Below, in pieces: positions 32,576-42,250 of a DNA stretch of 64,000 nt. The notes below the pieces were generated by a model. The model saw only the letters and a list, made by a program, of their open reading frames with translations, was not told where the DNA came from and made no database searches. Position 1 is the first letter of the stretch. The number at the start of each line of letters is the position of its first letter. Origin of the DNA: Bacilli bacterium (GTDB lineage: Bacteria > Bacillota_I > Bacilli_A > RF39 > UBA660); the NCBI GenBank assembly GCA_017436345.1, contig JAFSDH010000003.1, positions 44,695-108,694 on the forward strand, given 5' to 3'. A program made the translations under genes and the position numbers.

Positions 32576-33517
32576 ATGTCTTTTGCTACAGACGTAAAAA
32601 ATGAAATAAGTGATTTAAGATTATCTAAGTCTGAAAACATTGCCGAATTATCGGCATTTATTAGAAATAATGGACATATATCAAAAGATTCAATTCTTCT
32701 TTATACAGAAAATATGATGATAGCTAAAAGAGTTTATGCCATTGTAAAAAACATTTATGGTATACATAGTTTAATGACTACTAAGCAAAACGTAGCGTTT
32801 AATAAGAATAACGTTTACTACATAGAAATAAAAGAAAAGATTGATTTTATTTTAAAAGATTTATCTGTTAATGATGAAAAAGGTAATTTATTAGATTCAC
32901 CTAAAGATTATATTGTTGATTCTGAAGAAGAGATGAAAGCCTATATAAGAGGAGCCTTTTTATCAAAAGGAAGTATAAATGACCCAAAAACATCACAATA
33001 TCATTTAGAGTTCCTTTTCGATAAAAAATATGAATCGGTGTTTGTTCAAAGACTTTTAAATAATTTTGGATTAAATAGCAAAATATTATTAAGAGATACA
33101 AAATACATGGTTTATTTAAAGGAAGCAGAAAAAATTGCTGATTTCTTAAAGTTAATTAAAGCATATAAATCTGTTTTATATTATGAAGATGTTCGTGTTT
33201 TACGTGAACAAAAAAATATTACTAATCGTTTAAATAACTGTGAACAAGCTAATACAGAAAAAGTAATTGCAACATGTAATAATCAATTAAAAGATATTGA
33301 TGACATAGAAAGAATAATTGGATTAGATATTCTAGATGATAAAGTAAAATTAGTTGCGGAATATCGTCGCAAATATCCTGAATCTTCTTTAGTTGAACTA
33401 AGTGAAATTATTTCTTTAGAAACACAAACTCCAATTACAAAATCAGGTCTAAATCATCGTTTTAGAAAAATAAAAGAAATAGCTGATAGACTAAGAAAAA
33501 ATGAAGAAAAAGAATAA
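32576..33517 (+). CDS. whiA: DNA-binding protein WhiA
   Basis: 313 residues. N-terminal LAGLIDADG-fold domain (~1-200, with AYIRGAFLSKGSINDPKTSQYHLEF as the second homing-endonuclease-like repeat) and a C-terminal helix-turn-helix (~225-305: KLVAEYRRKYPESSLVELSEI and ITKSGLNHRFRKIKEIADRLR). In Bacilli it affects chromosome segregation and division; in actinomycetes it is a sporulation regulator. Partner order yvcK-whiA is conserved. A hairpin terminator follows. Confidence 0.95.
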   Translation: MSFATDVKNEISDLRLSKSENIAELSAFIRNNGHISKDSILLYTENMMIAKRVYAIVKNIYGIHSLMTTKQNVAFNKNNVYYIEIKEKIDFILKDLSVNDEKGNLLDSPKDYIVDSEEEMKAYIRGAFLSKGSINDPKTSQYHLEFLFDKKYESVFVQRLLNNFGLNSKILLRDTKYMVYLKEAEKIADFLKLIKAYKSVLYYEDVRVLREQKNITNRLNNCEQANTEKVIATCNNQLKDIDDIERIIGLDILDDKVKLVAEYRRKYPESSLVELSEIISLETQTPITKSGLNHRFRKIKEIADRLRKNEEKE

Positions 33518-33534
33518 TTCTTTTTCTTTTTTTA
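33504..33534 (+). terminator. Intrinsic terminator after whiA
   Basis: An 11-bp stem AAGAAAAAGAA / TTCTTTTTCTT around the stop codon, then Ts. Confidence 0.75.
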
Positions 33535-33565
33535 TTAATATATTATAATGATAATAGGTGATAGA

Positions 33566-34558
33566 ATGATACCAATAAATGAAAAGAAACATGTAAAAAG
33601 ATTAAATGATAAAAAAATTGTTATAGAAGAACGATTTTATGATAAAAAAAATAAAAATCAACAAATACTAATTAGAACCTCTAATTATGAAAAAAATGAT
33701 ACTATTATTGAATGCCCTAGATTAGAAAAAGAATATTTTCATAATGGAAAAAGTATATATACAGAAACTAGGTTTAATCCTGATATAAAATATACTTATA
33801 TATCTAATATAGATTCTGATGAAACAGTAGAATGTCCAAGTTGTGGATATACTGATAAGGCAAAAATGTTTTTAGAAGGATGTCCGTATTGTGATACAGA
33901 ATTTTCAATTAATATAAGCAAAAAAAGAGAAAAAATAAAGGATATTGTTATAAATGATTCAACAGCTTTTTTCGTTGTTTTAATAATTGGAATCATTCTA
34001 GTTAAATTAAACATTATTTCATATGAAATAATATTCTCACTAGTAGTATTTATAGAAGTTCTTATATTCATATATCTTTTATTTGAAATAATAAAAGAAA
34101 CTAGTCATCGTGATATATGGGATGAATTTAAAGTAGTAAATATGAATATAAATAAGCAACGTGTTTATAATGATTTAAATATGCAGTTGAAAGATATTTA
34201 TTATGACAATACTAAAGAAGAATATCTAAACTTAATTGATTTTGATATTATTAGATATGTACATGCTGCTCTTGATAGAGGAAAAGATATAATATTAACT
34301 TACAGAATCAGAAAATATTATTTTGATGGAACTAATATTAATGCTGTTGAAAATTATAGTAAAGTTAGGTTAACTAGAAATACTAAAGTAAAAGTAAAAA
34401 AGAATTTTTCTACTAAATGTAAAAACTGTGGTTCACCAGTAAATTCAAATGATAAAGAATGTTCTTATTGTGGTACAAAAAATGAGTCAAGTATTGGCTG
34501 GATAATCTCTGAAATAATTGATGATGAAATTGATAGTAAATTAAAACAAGAAAAATAA
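33566..34558 (+). CDS. Double zinc-ribbon membrane protein with Tim44-like region
   Basis: 330 residues. The ATG at 33566 follows AGGTGAT; the in-frame ATG at 33548 precedes that site. Two zinc ribbons: CPSCGYTDKAKMFLEGCPYC (about 90-109) and, near the C-terminus, CKNCGSPVNSNDKECSYCG. Between them are two hydrophobic helices (~135-155 and 158-178) and a ~100-residue soluble part that ends in a basic strand. The middle part has the appearance of the Tim44-like domain seen in other gut-Firmicutes zinc-ribbon proteins; this is tentative. Convergent with clpP across a shared terminator. Confidence 0.65.
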   Translation: MIPINEKKHVKRLNDKKIVIEERFYDKKNKNQQILIRTSNYEKNDTIIECPRLEKEYFHNGKSIYTETRFNPDIKYTYISNIDSDETVECPSCGYTDKAKMFLEGCPYCDTEFSINISKKREKIKDIVINDSTAFFVVLIIGIILVKLNIISYEIIFSLVVFIEVLIFIYLLFEIIKETSHRDIWDEFKVVNMNINKQRVYNDLNMQLKDIYYDNTKEEYLNLIDFDIIRYVHAALDRGKDIILTYRIRKYYFDGTNINAVENYSKVRLTRNTKVKVKKNFSTKCKNCGSPVNSNDKECSYCGTKNESSIGWIISEIIDDEIDSKLKQEK

Positions 34559-34580
34559 AAACACCTTCAGGTGTTTTTTT
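34557..34580. terminator. Bidirectional terminator between the zinc-ribbon gene and clpP
   Basis: A 9-bp stem AAAACACCT / AGGTGTTTT with a two-base TC between the arms, T-rich to the right and A-rich to the left, suitable for both strands. Confidence 0.85.
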
Positions 34581-35154
34581 ATGATAAAAGTATTTTATCG
34601 ATAATTCCATATTTTAAAGCTTCATCACTATCCATAAAGTAATCTCTTTCAGTATCATTATTAATTGTATTAATATCTTTACCAGTATTATTAGCTAAGA
34701 TTTTATTTAATTTATCTTTTAATTTTAAAATTCTTTCAGCAGCAATTTTAATTTCAGTTGCTTGTCCGCTAGCTCCACCTAAAGGTTGATGAATCATAAC
34801 CTCAGCATTAGGTAAAATATATCTTTTTCCTTTTTTACCACATGATAATAAAAATGCTCCCATACTAGCAGCCATTCCAAGACACGTAGTAGCAACATCA
34901 CTTTTTATCAAATTCATTGTATCATAAATTGCCATACCACTAGTAATAGATCCCCCAGGAGAATTTATATATAAATTGATATCTTCATTACTAATTGAAT
35001 CTAAATATAAAAGTTGTGCAATAACAGAATTAGCTAAATCATCATCTATTTCTCCACATATAAAAACAATTCTATCTTTAAGTAATCTAGAAAAAATATC
35101 ATAGCTTCTTTCACCATATCTTTCTCTATCTACTATAACTGGAATTAAATTCAT
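34579..35154 (-). CDS. clpP: ATP-dependent Clp protease proteolytic subunit
   Basis: Serine peptidase that forms the tetradecameric ClpP barrel used by ClpC/ClpX. 191 residues. Catalytic triad: Ser97 in [11 protein letters not shown], His122 in VMIHQPLGG and an Asp in [17 protein letters not shown] is the hydrophobic-pocket region. The start follows GGTGATG on the minus strand. The gene is divergent from the nucleoside kinase, with 138 bases between. yvcK-whiA-clpP closeness also occurs in Bacillus. No CtsR box was recognised. Confidence 0.97.
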   Translation of the reverse strand: MNLIPVIVDRERYGERSYDIFSRLLKDRIVFICGEIDDDLANSVIAQLLYLDSISNEDINLYINSPGGSITSGMAIYDTMNLIKSDVATTCLGMAASMGAFLLSCGKKGKRYILPNAEVMIHQPLGGASGQATEIKIAAERILKLKDKLNKILANNTGKDINTINNDTERDYFMDSDEALKYGIIDKILLS

Positions 35155-35292
35155 ATCATCACCTATATAAATAATAGATAAATAATAAAAAAATTATACA
35201 TATTTATGTAAAAAACTAAATAATATTTAAAAAAAAGTGAATTGAAACTAGAAATATGGTAAAATGTATATAGGATAGAAAGAGGAGATAGT

Positions 35293-36954
35293 ATGATAGA
35301 TACAAGTTTAAAAGTAACTATTATGGGAGAAGAAACAAAAGTAATGACAGGTACTATTTTTGAAGACATCGCCAAAGAATATCAATCTAAATTTGCATAT
35401 CCAATAGTTATCGCTAAAGAAAAAGGGATTTATAAAGAATTATCTGAATTAGTAGAAGGTAACTCTGAGATTGAATTTTATGATTGTAGTGATTGTGAAG
35501 GTAATAGAATTTATCTAAACGGATTAGTATACTTATTAATTTACTCTGTAAAAGAACTATATGGTAAAAATACAAAAGTAAATGTTAGATATACTATTGA
35601 TAAAGGATTATATATTACTTTAAATAAGAAACTATCTAAGGATATGATTAAAGAAATAAAAAATAAGATGTTAGAAGTAGTAGAACAAGATGTAAAAATT
35701 TCACCTAAAAATGTAATGCGAATCGAAGCTATTGATTATTTTGAAAAAATGGGAGATTTAGATAAAGCTTCAATGTTAAGGTATAATACTAATAGTTATA
35801 TCACACTATATAAATTAGGAAATATGTATGATTTCTATTTTAGTAAAATGCCTACTTCAACTGGAATATTAAATAACTTTAATATTGAGTACTTAAATGA
35901 AGAAGGATTTATTTTAATGTATCCTAATAGATATACTGATGGTGAAGTACAAAAATATCAACATCATCCACAAAGATTTGAAGTGTATAATGAATATCGC
36001 GATTGGATAAAAATGATGAATATTGAAAATGCTTCTAATTTAAATGAAATAGTTAGTAGTGGAAAGATAGGTAATTTAATTAGATTAGATGAAACTATTC
36101 AAGCTAATAAGTTATTAAATATTGCCAAAGAAATTTATTCACATAAAGATCGTTTAAAAATAATTCTTATAGCGGGTCCATCATCATCAGGTAAAACAAC
36201 AACGTCTATTAAATTGACTAATTATTTAACTAGTTTTGGACTAAATCCAATTCAAATATCAATGGATGACTATTTTATATCTAGAAGAGAAACCCCAAAA
36301 AAACCAGATGGTAATTATGATTATGAATGTTTAGAAGCGGTTAATACAAAATTATTTAATGAAAATGTTGATAAATTATTAAATGGAGAAGAAATAATCG
36401 CACCAGTTTATAATTTTATAACTGGAGAACCTGAATATAAATTACCAATGAAGTTAGGAAAAAATGATGTCTTAGTTATTGAAGGGATTCATGCTTTAAA
36501 TCCTGAAATACTAAAAAATATTCCACGAAGTCGTAAATATAAAATTTATATTTCACCAATGACAGGAATTAATATTGATAGTCATAATCGTATTTCTACA
36601 TCTGACAATAGATTATTAAGAAGAATTATTAGAGATAATCGTACAAGAGGTCACAAAGTTGAAAAGACTCTTGCATCATGGAAAGATGTTCGTGAAGGTG
36701 AAGAAAAATATATATTCCCATATCAAGACGAAGCAAATGTAACATTTAATACAGCATTAACTTACGAGTTAGGGGTATTAAAAACATATGCAGAACCATT
36801 ATTATATTCGGTTGATCCAAGAAGTGAATATTATAATGAAGCTAAAAGATTAATTAATTTATTAAAAACGTTCTTACCAATGCCATCAGAAGATATTCCT
36901 GATGATTCATTATTACGTGAATTTATTGGTGGAAGTTGTTTTAAAGTAACATAA
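35293..36954 (+). CDS. Uridine kinase-like nucleoside kinase with ThrRS-like N-terminal domain
   Basis: 553 residues. The N-terminal ~60 residues resemble a TGS domain and ~70-230 the editing/second additional domain of threonyl-tRNA synthetase (IDYFEKMGDLDKASM); the C-terminal half is a P-loop kinase of the PRK/uridine kinase family, with Walker A GPSSSGKT at residues 295-302, SMDDYFISRRETPK, and VIEGIHALNP. This fused architecture is widespread in Firmicutes and its substrate is still poorly defined. GAGGAGATAGT precedes the ATG. gap follows 14 bases after its stop, so the two are likely co-transcribed. Confidence 0.87.
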   Translation: MIDTSLKVTIMGEETKVMTGTIFEDIAKEYQSKFAYPIVIAKEKGIYKELSELVEGNSEIEFYDCSDCEGNRIYLNGLVYLLIYSVKELYGKNTKVNVRYTIDKGLYITLNKKLSKDMIKEIKNKMLEVVEQDVKISPKNVMRIEAIDYFEKMGDLDKASMLRYNTNSYITLYKLGNMYDFYFSKMPTSTGILNNFNIEYLNEEGFILMYPNRYTDGEVQKYQHHPQRFEVYNEYRDWIKMMNIENASNLNEIVSSGKIGNLIRLDETIQANKLLNIAKEIYSHKDRLKIILIAGPSSSGKTTTSIKLTNYLTSFGLNPIQISMDDYFISRRETPKKPDGNYDYECLEAVNTKLFNENVDKLLNGEEIIAPVYNFITGEPEYKLPMKLGKNDVLVIEGIHALNPEILKNIPRSRKYKIYISPMTGINIDSHNRISTSDNRLLRRIIRDNRTRGHKVEKTLASWKDVREGEEKYIFPYQDEANVTFNTALTYELGVLKTYAEPLLYSVDPRSEYYNEAKRLINLLKTFLPMPSEDIPDDSLLREFIGGSCFKVT

Positions 36955-36968
36955 GGAGATGAAATAAA

Positions 36969-37973
36969 ATGAAAAAAGTAGCAATTAATGGATTCGGAAG
37001 AATCGGTCGTTTAGTATTTAGAATTATGGAGGAAGATCCTGAATTAGAAGTTGTAGCAATTAATGATTTAACTGATGCAGAACAATTAGCATATTTATTA
37101 AAATATGATACAAATCATAGAAACTATCGTGTTAATGAAATTGGATACGAAGATGATATGATCGTAGTTGGAGATAGAAAAATTAAAGTATATGCTGAAA
37201 AAGATCCTGCTAATTTACCATGGGGAGAATTAGATGTAGATGTAGTATTTGAATGTACTGGATTATTTACTGATAAAGAAAAAGCAAGCGCTCATATTAA
37301 TGCAGGAGCAAAAAAAGTAATTATTTCAGCACCAGCTAAAGGTGATTTAAAAACAATTGTTTATAACGTAAACCATAATACTTTAGATGGTACAGAACAA
37401 ATTATTTCAGCCGCAAGTTGTACTACTAACTGTTTAGCGCCTGTACTTGATGTACTTCATAATGCTTTTGGTATTGAAAAAGGTTATATGACTACTGTTC
37501 ATGCTTATACTAATGACCAAGCAACTCTTGATGTAGCTCATAAAAAAGGTATTAAAGCACGTCGTGGTAGAGCATGTGCTGCTAATATTGTACCAGCATC
37601 AACTGGAGCAGCATCAGCTATTGGTAAAGTTTTACCAGAATTAAACGGAAGAATGGAAGGAACTGCTATGCGTGTACCAGTACCTACTGGTTCTGTTGTA
37701 GATTTAGTTCTAGAACTTAAGAAAAATACAACTGTAGAAGAAGTTAATGCTGTACTTAAAAATAGCGTTAATGAAACTCTTAACTATACAGATGACCCAA
37801 TCGTATCAAGTGACGTAATTGGTGCTACATGTGGTTCACTAGTAGATGGTCTATCTACAAGTATCTTAGAAGTAGATGGAAAACAATTAGTTAAAGTAGT
37901 AGCTTGGTATGATAATGAAATGAGTTATTCTGCTCAAATGGTTAGAACTGCTAAATATTTAATGAATAAATAG
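36969..37973 (+). CDS. gap: Glyceraldehyde-3-phosphate dehydrogenase
   Basis: Glycolytic NAD-dependent dehydrogenase of 334 residues. NAD-binding INGFGRIGRLV starts at residue 6, the catalytic Cys is residue 151 in SAASCTTNCLAP, and WYDNEMSYS lies near the C-terminus. AAGGAGATG precedes the start. It heads the lower-glycolysis block: pgk begins 88 bases later, after a terminator. No CggR-type regulator gene is adjacent. Confidence 0.98.
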   Translation: MKKVAINGFGRIGRLVFRIMEEDPELEVVAINDLTDAEQLAYLLKYDTNHRNYRVNEIGYEDDMIVVGDRKIKVYAEKDPANLPWGELDVDVVFECTGLFTDKEKASAHINAGAKKVIISAPAKGDLKTIVYNVNHNTLDGTEQIISAASCTTNCLAPVLDVLHNAFGIEKGYMTTVHAYTNDQATLDVAHKKGIKARRGRACAANIVPASTGAASAIGKVLPELNGRMEGTAMRVPVPTGSVVDLVLELKKNTTVEEVNAVLKNSVNETLNYTDDPIVSSDVIGATCGSLVDGLSTSILEVDGKQLVKVVAWYDNEMSYSAQMVRTAKYLMNK

Positions 37974-37989
37974 TGTTAAGTAAATGTAG

Positions 37990-38017
37990 AAAGTAGATAG
38001 AAATATCTACTTTTTTT
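37990..38017 (+). terminator. Intrinsic terminator after gap
   Basis: A 10-bp stem AAAGTAGATA / TATCTACTTT with a GAAA loop and a T tail. Confidence 0.88.
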
Positions 38018-38061
38018 AAATATAGTGATATAATAAATTTATGAAATTAGGAGATGATTGA

Positions 38062-39246
38062 ATGAAAAAAAATATTAGAGATTATGATTTAAATAACAAA
38101 AGAGTACTAATTCGTTGTGATTTTAATGTACCAATGAAAAACGGTGAAATAACAGATGACAACAGAATTGTAACTAGTTTACCAACAATCAAATATGCTT
38201 TAGATAATAATGCTAAAATAATACTATTCTCACATTTAGGTCGCGTAAAAGAAGAAGCTGACTTAGCTAAAAATGATTTAAGACCAGTAGCAACTAGACT
38301 TAGCGAACTTTTAGGAAAAGAAGTTAAATTTGTACCAGTAACACGTGGTGAAGAATTAGAAACTACTGTTGCTAATATGAATAATGGAGATATAGTTTTA
38401 GTTCAAAACACTCGTTATGAAGATTTAGACGGTAAAAAGGAAAGTAAAAATGATGAAGAATTAGCTAAATACTGGGCTAGTTTAGGAGATTTATTTATTA
38501 ATGACGCCTTTGGAACTCTACATAGAGCTCATGCATCAAACTCAGGACTTGCAAGTAACTTACCATCTGGAGTAGGACTTCTTGTAGAAAAAGAATTAAA
38601 GGAATTATCAAGATTAGATAATCCAGAAAAACCATTTGTTCTTATATTAGGTGGAAGTAAAGTAGCTGATAAAATTGGAGTAATTGAAAACTTAGTTACA
38701 AAAGCTGACTATATTTTAATTGGTGGCGGAATGGCTTTTACTTTCTTAAAAGCTAAAGGAATAAATACTGCTAAATCTGTAATAGATGAAGAAAACTTAG
38801 AATTTGCTAAAAAGATGATAGATATGTATCCAGATAAGATTATTTTACCAATTGATGTAAATGCTTTTGAGGAATTTAATAATGATGCTAATAATAGATA
38901 TGTAGCTATTACAGAATTAAATGAAAATGAAATGGGATTAGATATTGGTCCTAATACAATTGAAAAATTCACAGAAATTTTAAAAGATGCTAAAATCGTA
39001 TTTTGGAATGGACCACTAGGAGTATATGAATTTGAAAAATGTACTACTGGTAGTAAAAAAATATTAGAAACTTTAGTAAATTATGGAGTCACGACTATTT
39101 TAGGTGGAGGAGATATCGTTGCTGCTGCTGGAGACTTAGGTTATAAAGAAAAAGTAACTCATGCCTCAACTGGTGGCGGAGCAACGCTTGAATATATGGA
39201 AGGAAAAGAACTTCCTGGTTTATCTTGTATTCCTGAAAGTAACTAA
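38062..39246 (+). CDS. pgk: Phosphoglycerate kinase
   Basis: 394 residues. Landmarks: RVLIRCDFNVPM near the N-terminus, LFSHLGRV, NDAFGTLHRAHAS, VLILGGSKVADKIGV, FWNGPLGVYE and the C-terminal GGGDIVAAA and STGGGATLEYMEG loops. Makes ATP from 1,3-bisphosphoglycerate. Its stop overlaps the ATG of the following membrane protein by one base, the start of a tight four-gene run ending in tpiA. Confidence 0.98.
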   Translation: MKKNIRDYDLNNKRVLIRCDFNVPMKNGEITDDNRIVTSLPTIKYALDNNAKIILFSHLGRVKEEADLAKNDLRPVATRLSELLGKEVKFVPVTRGEELETTVANMNNGDIVLVQNTRYEDLDGKKESKNDEELAKYWASLGDLFINDAFGTLHRAHASNSGLASNLPSGVGLLVEKELKELSRLDNPEKPFVLILGGSKVADKIGVIENLVTKADYILIGGGMAFTFLKAKGINTAKSVIDEENLEFAKKMIDMYPDKIILPIDVNAFEEFNNDANNRYVAITELNENEMGLDIGPNTIEKFTEILKDAKIVFWNGPLGVYEFEKCTTGSKKILETLVNYGVTTILGGGDIVAAAGDLGYKEKVTHASTGGGATLEYMEGKELPGLSCIPESN

Positions 39247-40262
39247 TGCAAAATATAAAAAAGAATAGTGTAATATTATTAATAATAACAGCGATAGTAT
39301 TATACTTTGTAATAAAAGATGATTTTTTAAATATCATTGATGCTTTATCAAGAGCCAATATTTTAATTATTTTGATAGGTGCCTTATTTACTATTGGATA
39401 TTGGTTCTTTAAAAGCTTAGCACTCTTTGATATTGTAAAAGAATACAAAAAAGATATAAAATTAAGTCAAATATTCAAGCAAATAACAATAACACAATTT
39501 TTTAACGGAATTACCCCTTTTGCCTCAGGTGGTCAACCTTTTCAAGTATATATGCTAGGTAAAAGTGGGCTAAAATATACGCATAGTACTAATATCATTG
39601 TTCAAGAATTTATTCTATATCAAATGGCATTAGTAACTCATGGTATTATAGCTGTACTTTTAAATTATAAATTTCATTATTTAGAAGCAAATCCTCTTCT
39701 TAAAAACTTAACTATTATTGGTTTTACTATTAATATATTAATTGGATTAGGATTGTTATTTGTAAGTTTCTCAAGGAAATTTAATAGTTTTATAGTTAAT
39801 AAAGTTATTGTTCTGTTTTCAAAAATAAAGATTATTAAAAATAAAGAAAAGACTATTAAGTCATGGAAAATAAAATTAAAAGAATTTAATGATAGTGCTG
39901 AATTATTAAGAACCAAAAAAAGTCTAATTTTTAGATTATATCTATATAATTTAGTAGGATTAACTTGTTATTACTTAACACCGTTATTTGTAATATATGC
40001 TTTAGGTCTAGGTAGTAATATAACAATTATAGCTACATATGTATGTTGTGCATACGTAACAGTAATTGGTTCATTTGTTCCAATTCCTGGTGGTAGTGGA
40101 GGTATTGAATATAGCTTCTTACAATTCTTTGGTAATTTTATTAAAGGATCAGCTTTGTCAGCAGTATTAATAGTATGGAGAACTATAACATATTATTTAG
40201 CAATGATAGTTGGAGGTCTAACATTCAATACATTTAAAGGAGTAGATAAAGAATGCGAATAG
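39246..40262 (+). CDS. UPF0104 / lysylphosphatidylglycerol synthase-type transmembrane protein
   Basis: 338 residues with about eight hydrophobic helices and no soluble synthase domain. Family sequences seen are GITPFASGGQPFQVYML, VQEFILYQMALV and PIPGGSGGIEYSFLQFFGNF. The family includes the flippase part of MprF and AglD-like proteins, which move or help make lipid-linked sugars or aminoacyl lipids. It overlaps pgk by one base and the glycosyltransferase by 10 bases, so it very likely acts with that enzyme, for example in moving a glycolipid across the membrane (inference). Confidence 0.85.
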   Translation: MQNIKKNSVILLIITAIVLYFVIKDDFLNIIDALSRANILIILIGALFTIGYWFFKSLALFDIVKEYKKDIKLSQIFKQITITQFFNGITPFASGGQPFQVYMLGKSGLKYTHSTNIIVQEFILYQMALVTHGIIAVLLNYKFHYLEANPLLKNLTIIGFTINILIGLGLLFVSFSRKFNSFIVNKVIVLFSKIKIIKNKEKTIKSWKIKLKEFNDSAELLRTKKSLIFRLYLYNLVGLTCYYLTPLFVIYALGLGSNITIIATYVCCAYVTVIGSFVPIPGGSGGIEYSFLQFFGNFIKGSALSAVLIVWRTITYYLAMIVGGLTFNTFKGVDKECE

Positions 40263-41482
40263 GATTGTTTACAGATACATTTCCACCCCATATAAATGGA
40301 GTGGCTACTAGTGTTTTAATGTTAAAAACAGCTCTTGAAAAAAAAGGGCATGAAGTTTTTATTGTGACAGTAAATGATGATGCGTTAGAGTATAAATTTG
40401 AAGATGATGATAAAATAATTAGGATACCAGGTATTCCTATTGGTATTTATGATTATCGTTTAACTGGTATTTATCCAGTGAAGGCAATTAATATTATTAG
40501 AAAATGGGATTTAGATGTAATTCATTCCCACACTGAATTTGGTGTTGGTACATTTGCGCGTATTATAGCTAAACAATTTGATATTCCTCTAGTTCATACA
40601 TATCATACTATGTATGAAGATTATATACACTATATAACTAAAGGTTATTTTGATAAATCAAGTAAAAAAATTGTTGAATATTTAACATTATTCTACTGTG
40701 ATAAAACAGTTAATGAGCTTATTGTTCCAACTAAGAAGACATATGATTTATTTAAAGAAAAATATGAAGTAAATAAAAATATTCATATTGTTCCAACTGG
40801 TATTGAAATAGATCGTTTTTATAAAGAGAACGTTAATAAAGATAAAGTCAAAGAATTAAAAAGAATTTATAACATATCTAAAGATGATTTAACTATTATA
40901 TTTGTAGGAAGATTGGCAAAAGAGAAAAATATTGAGTTTCTAATTCGTAATCATGAGGAATTAGTAAAATACAAGAAAAACATTAAGTTACTAATTATTG
41001 GCGATGGACCAGATATGGAAGAATATGGTGAATTAATTAAGACATTAAAATTACAAGATAATGTTATTTTAGGTGGAAAAGTACCATATGTAGATATTCC
41101 ATGTTACTATCAACTAGCTGATATTTTTGTAACAGCATCAACTACAGAAACACAAGGATTGACTGTAATTGAAGCCATGGCTGGAGGAATTACTCCAGTA
41201 TGTATCAAAGATGAAAGCTTTATAACAGTAGTAATTGATGGTTTAAATGGAAGAATATTCACAAATAAAGAAGAATATTTAGAGATTATGAAAAATCTTA
41301 TTGATAATCCAAAAGAACTTCAACTATTATCTAAACAAGCTCGTTTAAATGCTGAAGGGTATAGTTCAAAATATTACGCCGAACGAGTATTAGATGTATA
41401 TATAAAGTCTCAAGAAAAGAAAAAAGGATTTTTTCAAACAATGATTGATAATTTTAAAAAGAAGGATGATGAAGATGAGTAA
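40253..41482 (+). CDS. Group 4 glycosyltransferase, probable diacylglycerol glucosyltransferase type
   Basis: 409 residues, GT-B fold. N-terminal FTDTFPPHINGVATSVLML and HSHTEFGVGTFARIIAKQF are typical of the diacylglycerol alpha-glucosyltransferase/LtsA-like branch of GT4; the donor site has GRLAKEKNIEFLI and TETQGLTVIEAMAGG (EX7E-like motif). It would put a sugar on diacylglycerol to make the glycolipid that anchors lipoteichoic acid or serves as bulk membrane lipid. The C-terminus is basic and would lie on the membrane surface. It overlaps the flippase-type gene and tpiA. Confidence 0.85.
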   Translation: MRIGLFTDTFPPHINGVATSVLMLKTALEKKGHEVFIVTVNDDALEYKFEDDDKIIRIPGIPIGIYDYRLTGIYPVKAINIIRKWDLDVIHSHTEFGVGTFARIIAKQFDIPLVHTYHTMYEDYIHYITKGYFDKSSKKIVEYLTLFYCDKTVNELIVPTKKTYDLFKEKYEVNKNIHIVPTGIEIDRFYKENVNKDKVKELKRIYNISKDDLTIIFVGRLAKEKNIEFLIRNHEELVKYKKNIKLLIIGDGPDMEEYGELIKTLKLQDNVILGGKVPYVDIPCYYQLADIFVTASTTETQGLTVIEAMAGGITPVCIKDESFITVVIDGLNGRIFTNKEEYLEIMKNLIDNPKELQLLSKQARLNAEGYSSKYYAERVLDVYIKSQEKKKGFFQTMIDNFKKKDDEDE

Positions 41483-42197
41483 AATAGTAATTGGAAATCA
41501 AAAAATGTATATGAATAAAGAAGATGTAGAAGCATTTTCTGATATGTTAAAAAATATAGATAAAACAAACAAAGAAGTAATTGTATGTCCAACATTTCCA
41601 TTTTTAGAATACTATAATGGTATTGTACCTGTTGGAGCCCAAGATGTTTCTATTAATGATAATGGTGCATATACTTCTCAAGTTTCAGCATCTCAATTAA
41701 AATCATTAAACGTTCCATATTGTATTATTGGACATAGTGAAAGAAGAGAATATAATCATGAAACAGATGAGGAAATAAATATAAAAGTAAAGAAACTTTT
41801 AGAAAATGATATAACTCCAATATTATGTATTGGTGAAAAATTAGAAGAACGTCAAAATAAATTAACAGAAACTGTTATAAAAAATGAATTAATAGGTGAT
41901 TTAAAAGATTTATCACCAGCTTCTGTTGAAAAAATAATTATTGCTTATGAACCTATTTGGGCTATTGGTACAGGACTTACTCCAACTTTAGAAGAAATAG
42001 ATGAGTCAATGAAGTTTATTAAAGAATATGTAACAACTACATATAATGTGTCAAAAGTAACAGTATTATATGGAGGAAGTGTTAGTGATAAAAATATTGA
42101 TGAGTTAAATACTGTTGAATCAATAGATGGTTATTTAATAGGTGGAGCATCAGCTAAGAAAGATGCTTTTGCATATATTATTAATAGTCAAAAATAA
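41475..42197 (+). CDS. tpiA: Triosephosphate isomerase
   Basis: 240 residues. The ATG at 41475 is selected because AAGGATG lies upstream and the protein then begins MSKIVIGNQKMYM; an in-frame ATG at 41445 lies further inside the previous gene. Catalytic residues are Asn8/Lys10, His87 (IIGHSERRE) and Glu159 (AYEPIWAIGTG); the phosphate loop is LYGGSV and LIGGASA. The first motif has Gln9 where most enzymes have Trp or Phe (NWK), a tolerated but uncommon change. It overlaps the glycosyltransferase gene by 8 bases and is followed by a terminator. Confidence 0.96.
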   Translation: MSKIVIGNQKMYMNKEDVEAFSDMLKNIDKTNKEVIVCPTFPFLEYYNGIVPVGAQDVSINDNGAYTSQVSASQLKSLNVPYCIIGHSERREYNHETDEEINIKVKKLLENDITPILCIGEKLEERQNKLTETVIKNELIGDLKDLSPASVEKIIIAYEPIWAIGTGLTPTLEEIDESMKFIKEYVTTTYNVSKVTVLYGGSVSDKNIDELNTVESIDGYLIGGASAKKDAFAYIINSQK

Positions 42198-42219
42198 ACA
42201 AAAAAATAAATAAAACTAG

Positions 42220-42245
42220 AAAAGAACTGAAAAGTTCTTTTTTTT
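42220..42245 (+). terminator. Intrinsic terminator after tpiA
   Basis: A 9-bp stem AAAAGAACT / AGTTCTTTT with a GAAA loop and a T tail that runs into a Spo0A-box-like sequence. Confidence 0.87.
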
Positions 42246-42250
42246 CGACA
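42244..42250 (-). promoter_or_regulatory. Spo0A box upstream of spo0A
   Basis: TTCGACA, the reverse complement of the TGTCGAA core recognised by Spo0A, 94 bases before the spo0A start. TATAAT at 42304-42309 is a possible -10. Suggests autoregulation as in Bacillus; a 7-base match in AT-rich DNA is not strong alone. Confidence 0.45.

Noticed and set aside
39095..39448. 117-residue minus-strand frame across the end of pgk and the start of the flippase-type gene
   Set aside because: Shadow of two clear plus-strand genes; no start signal.
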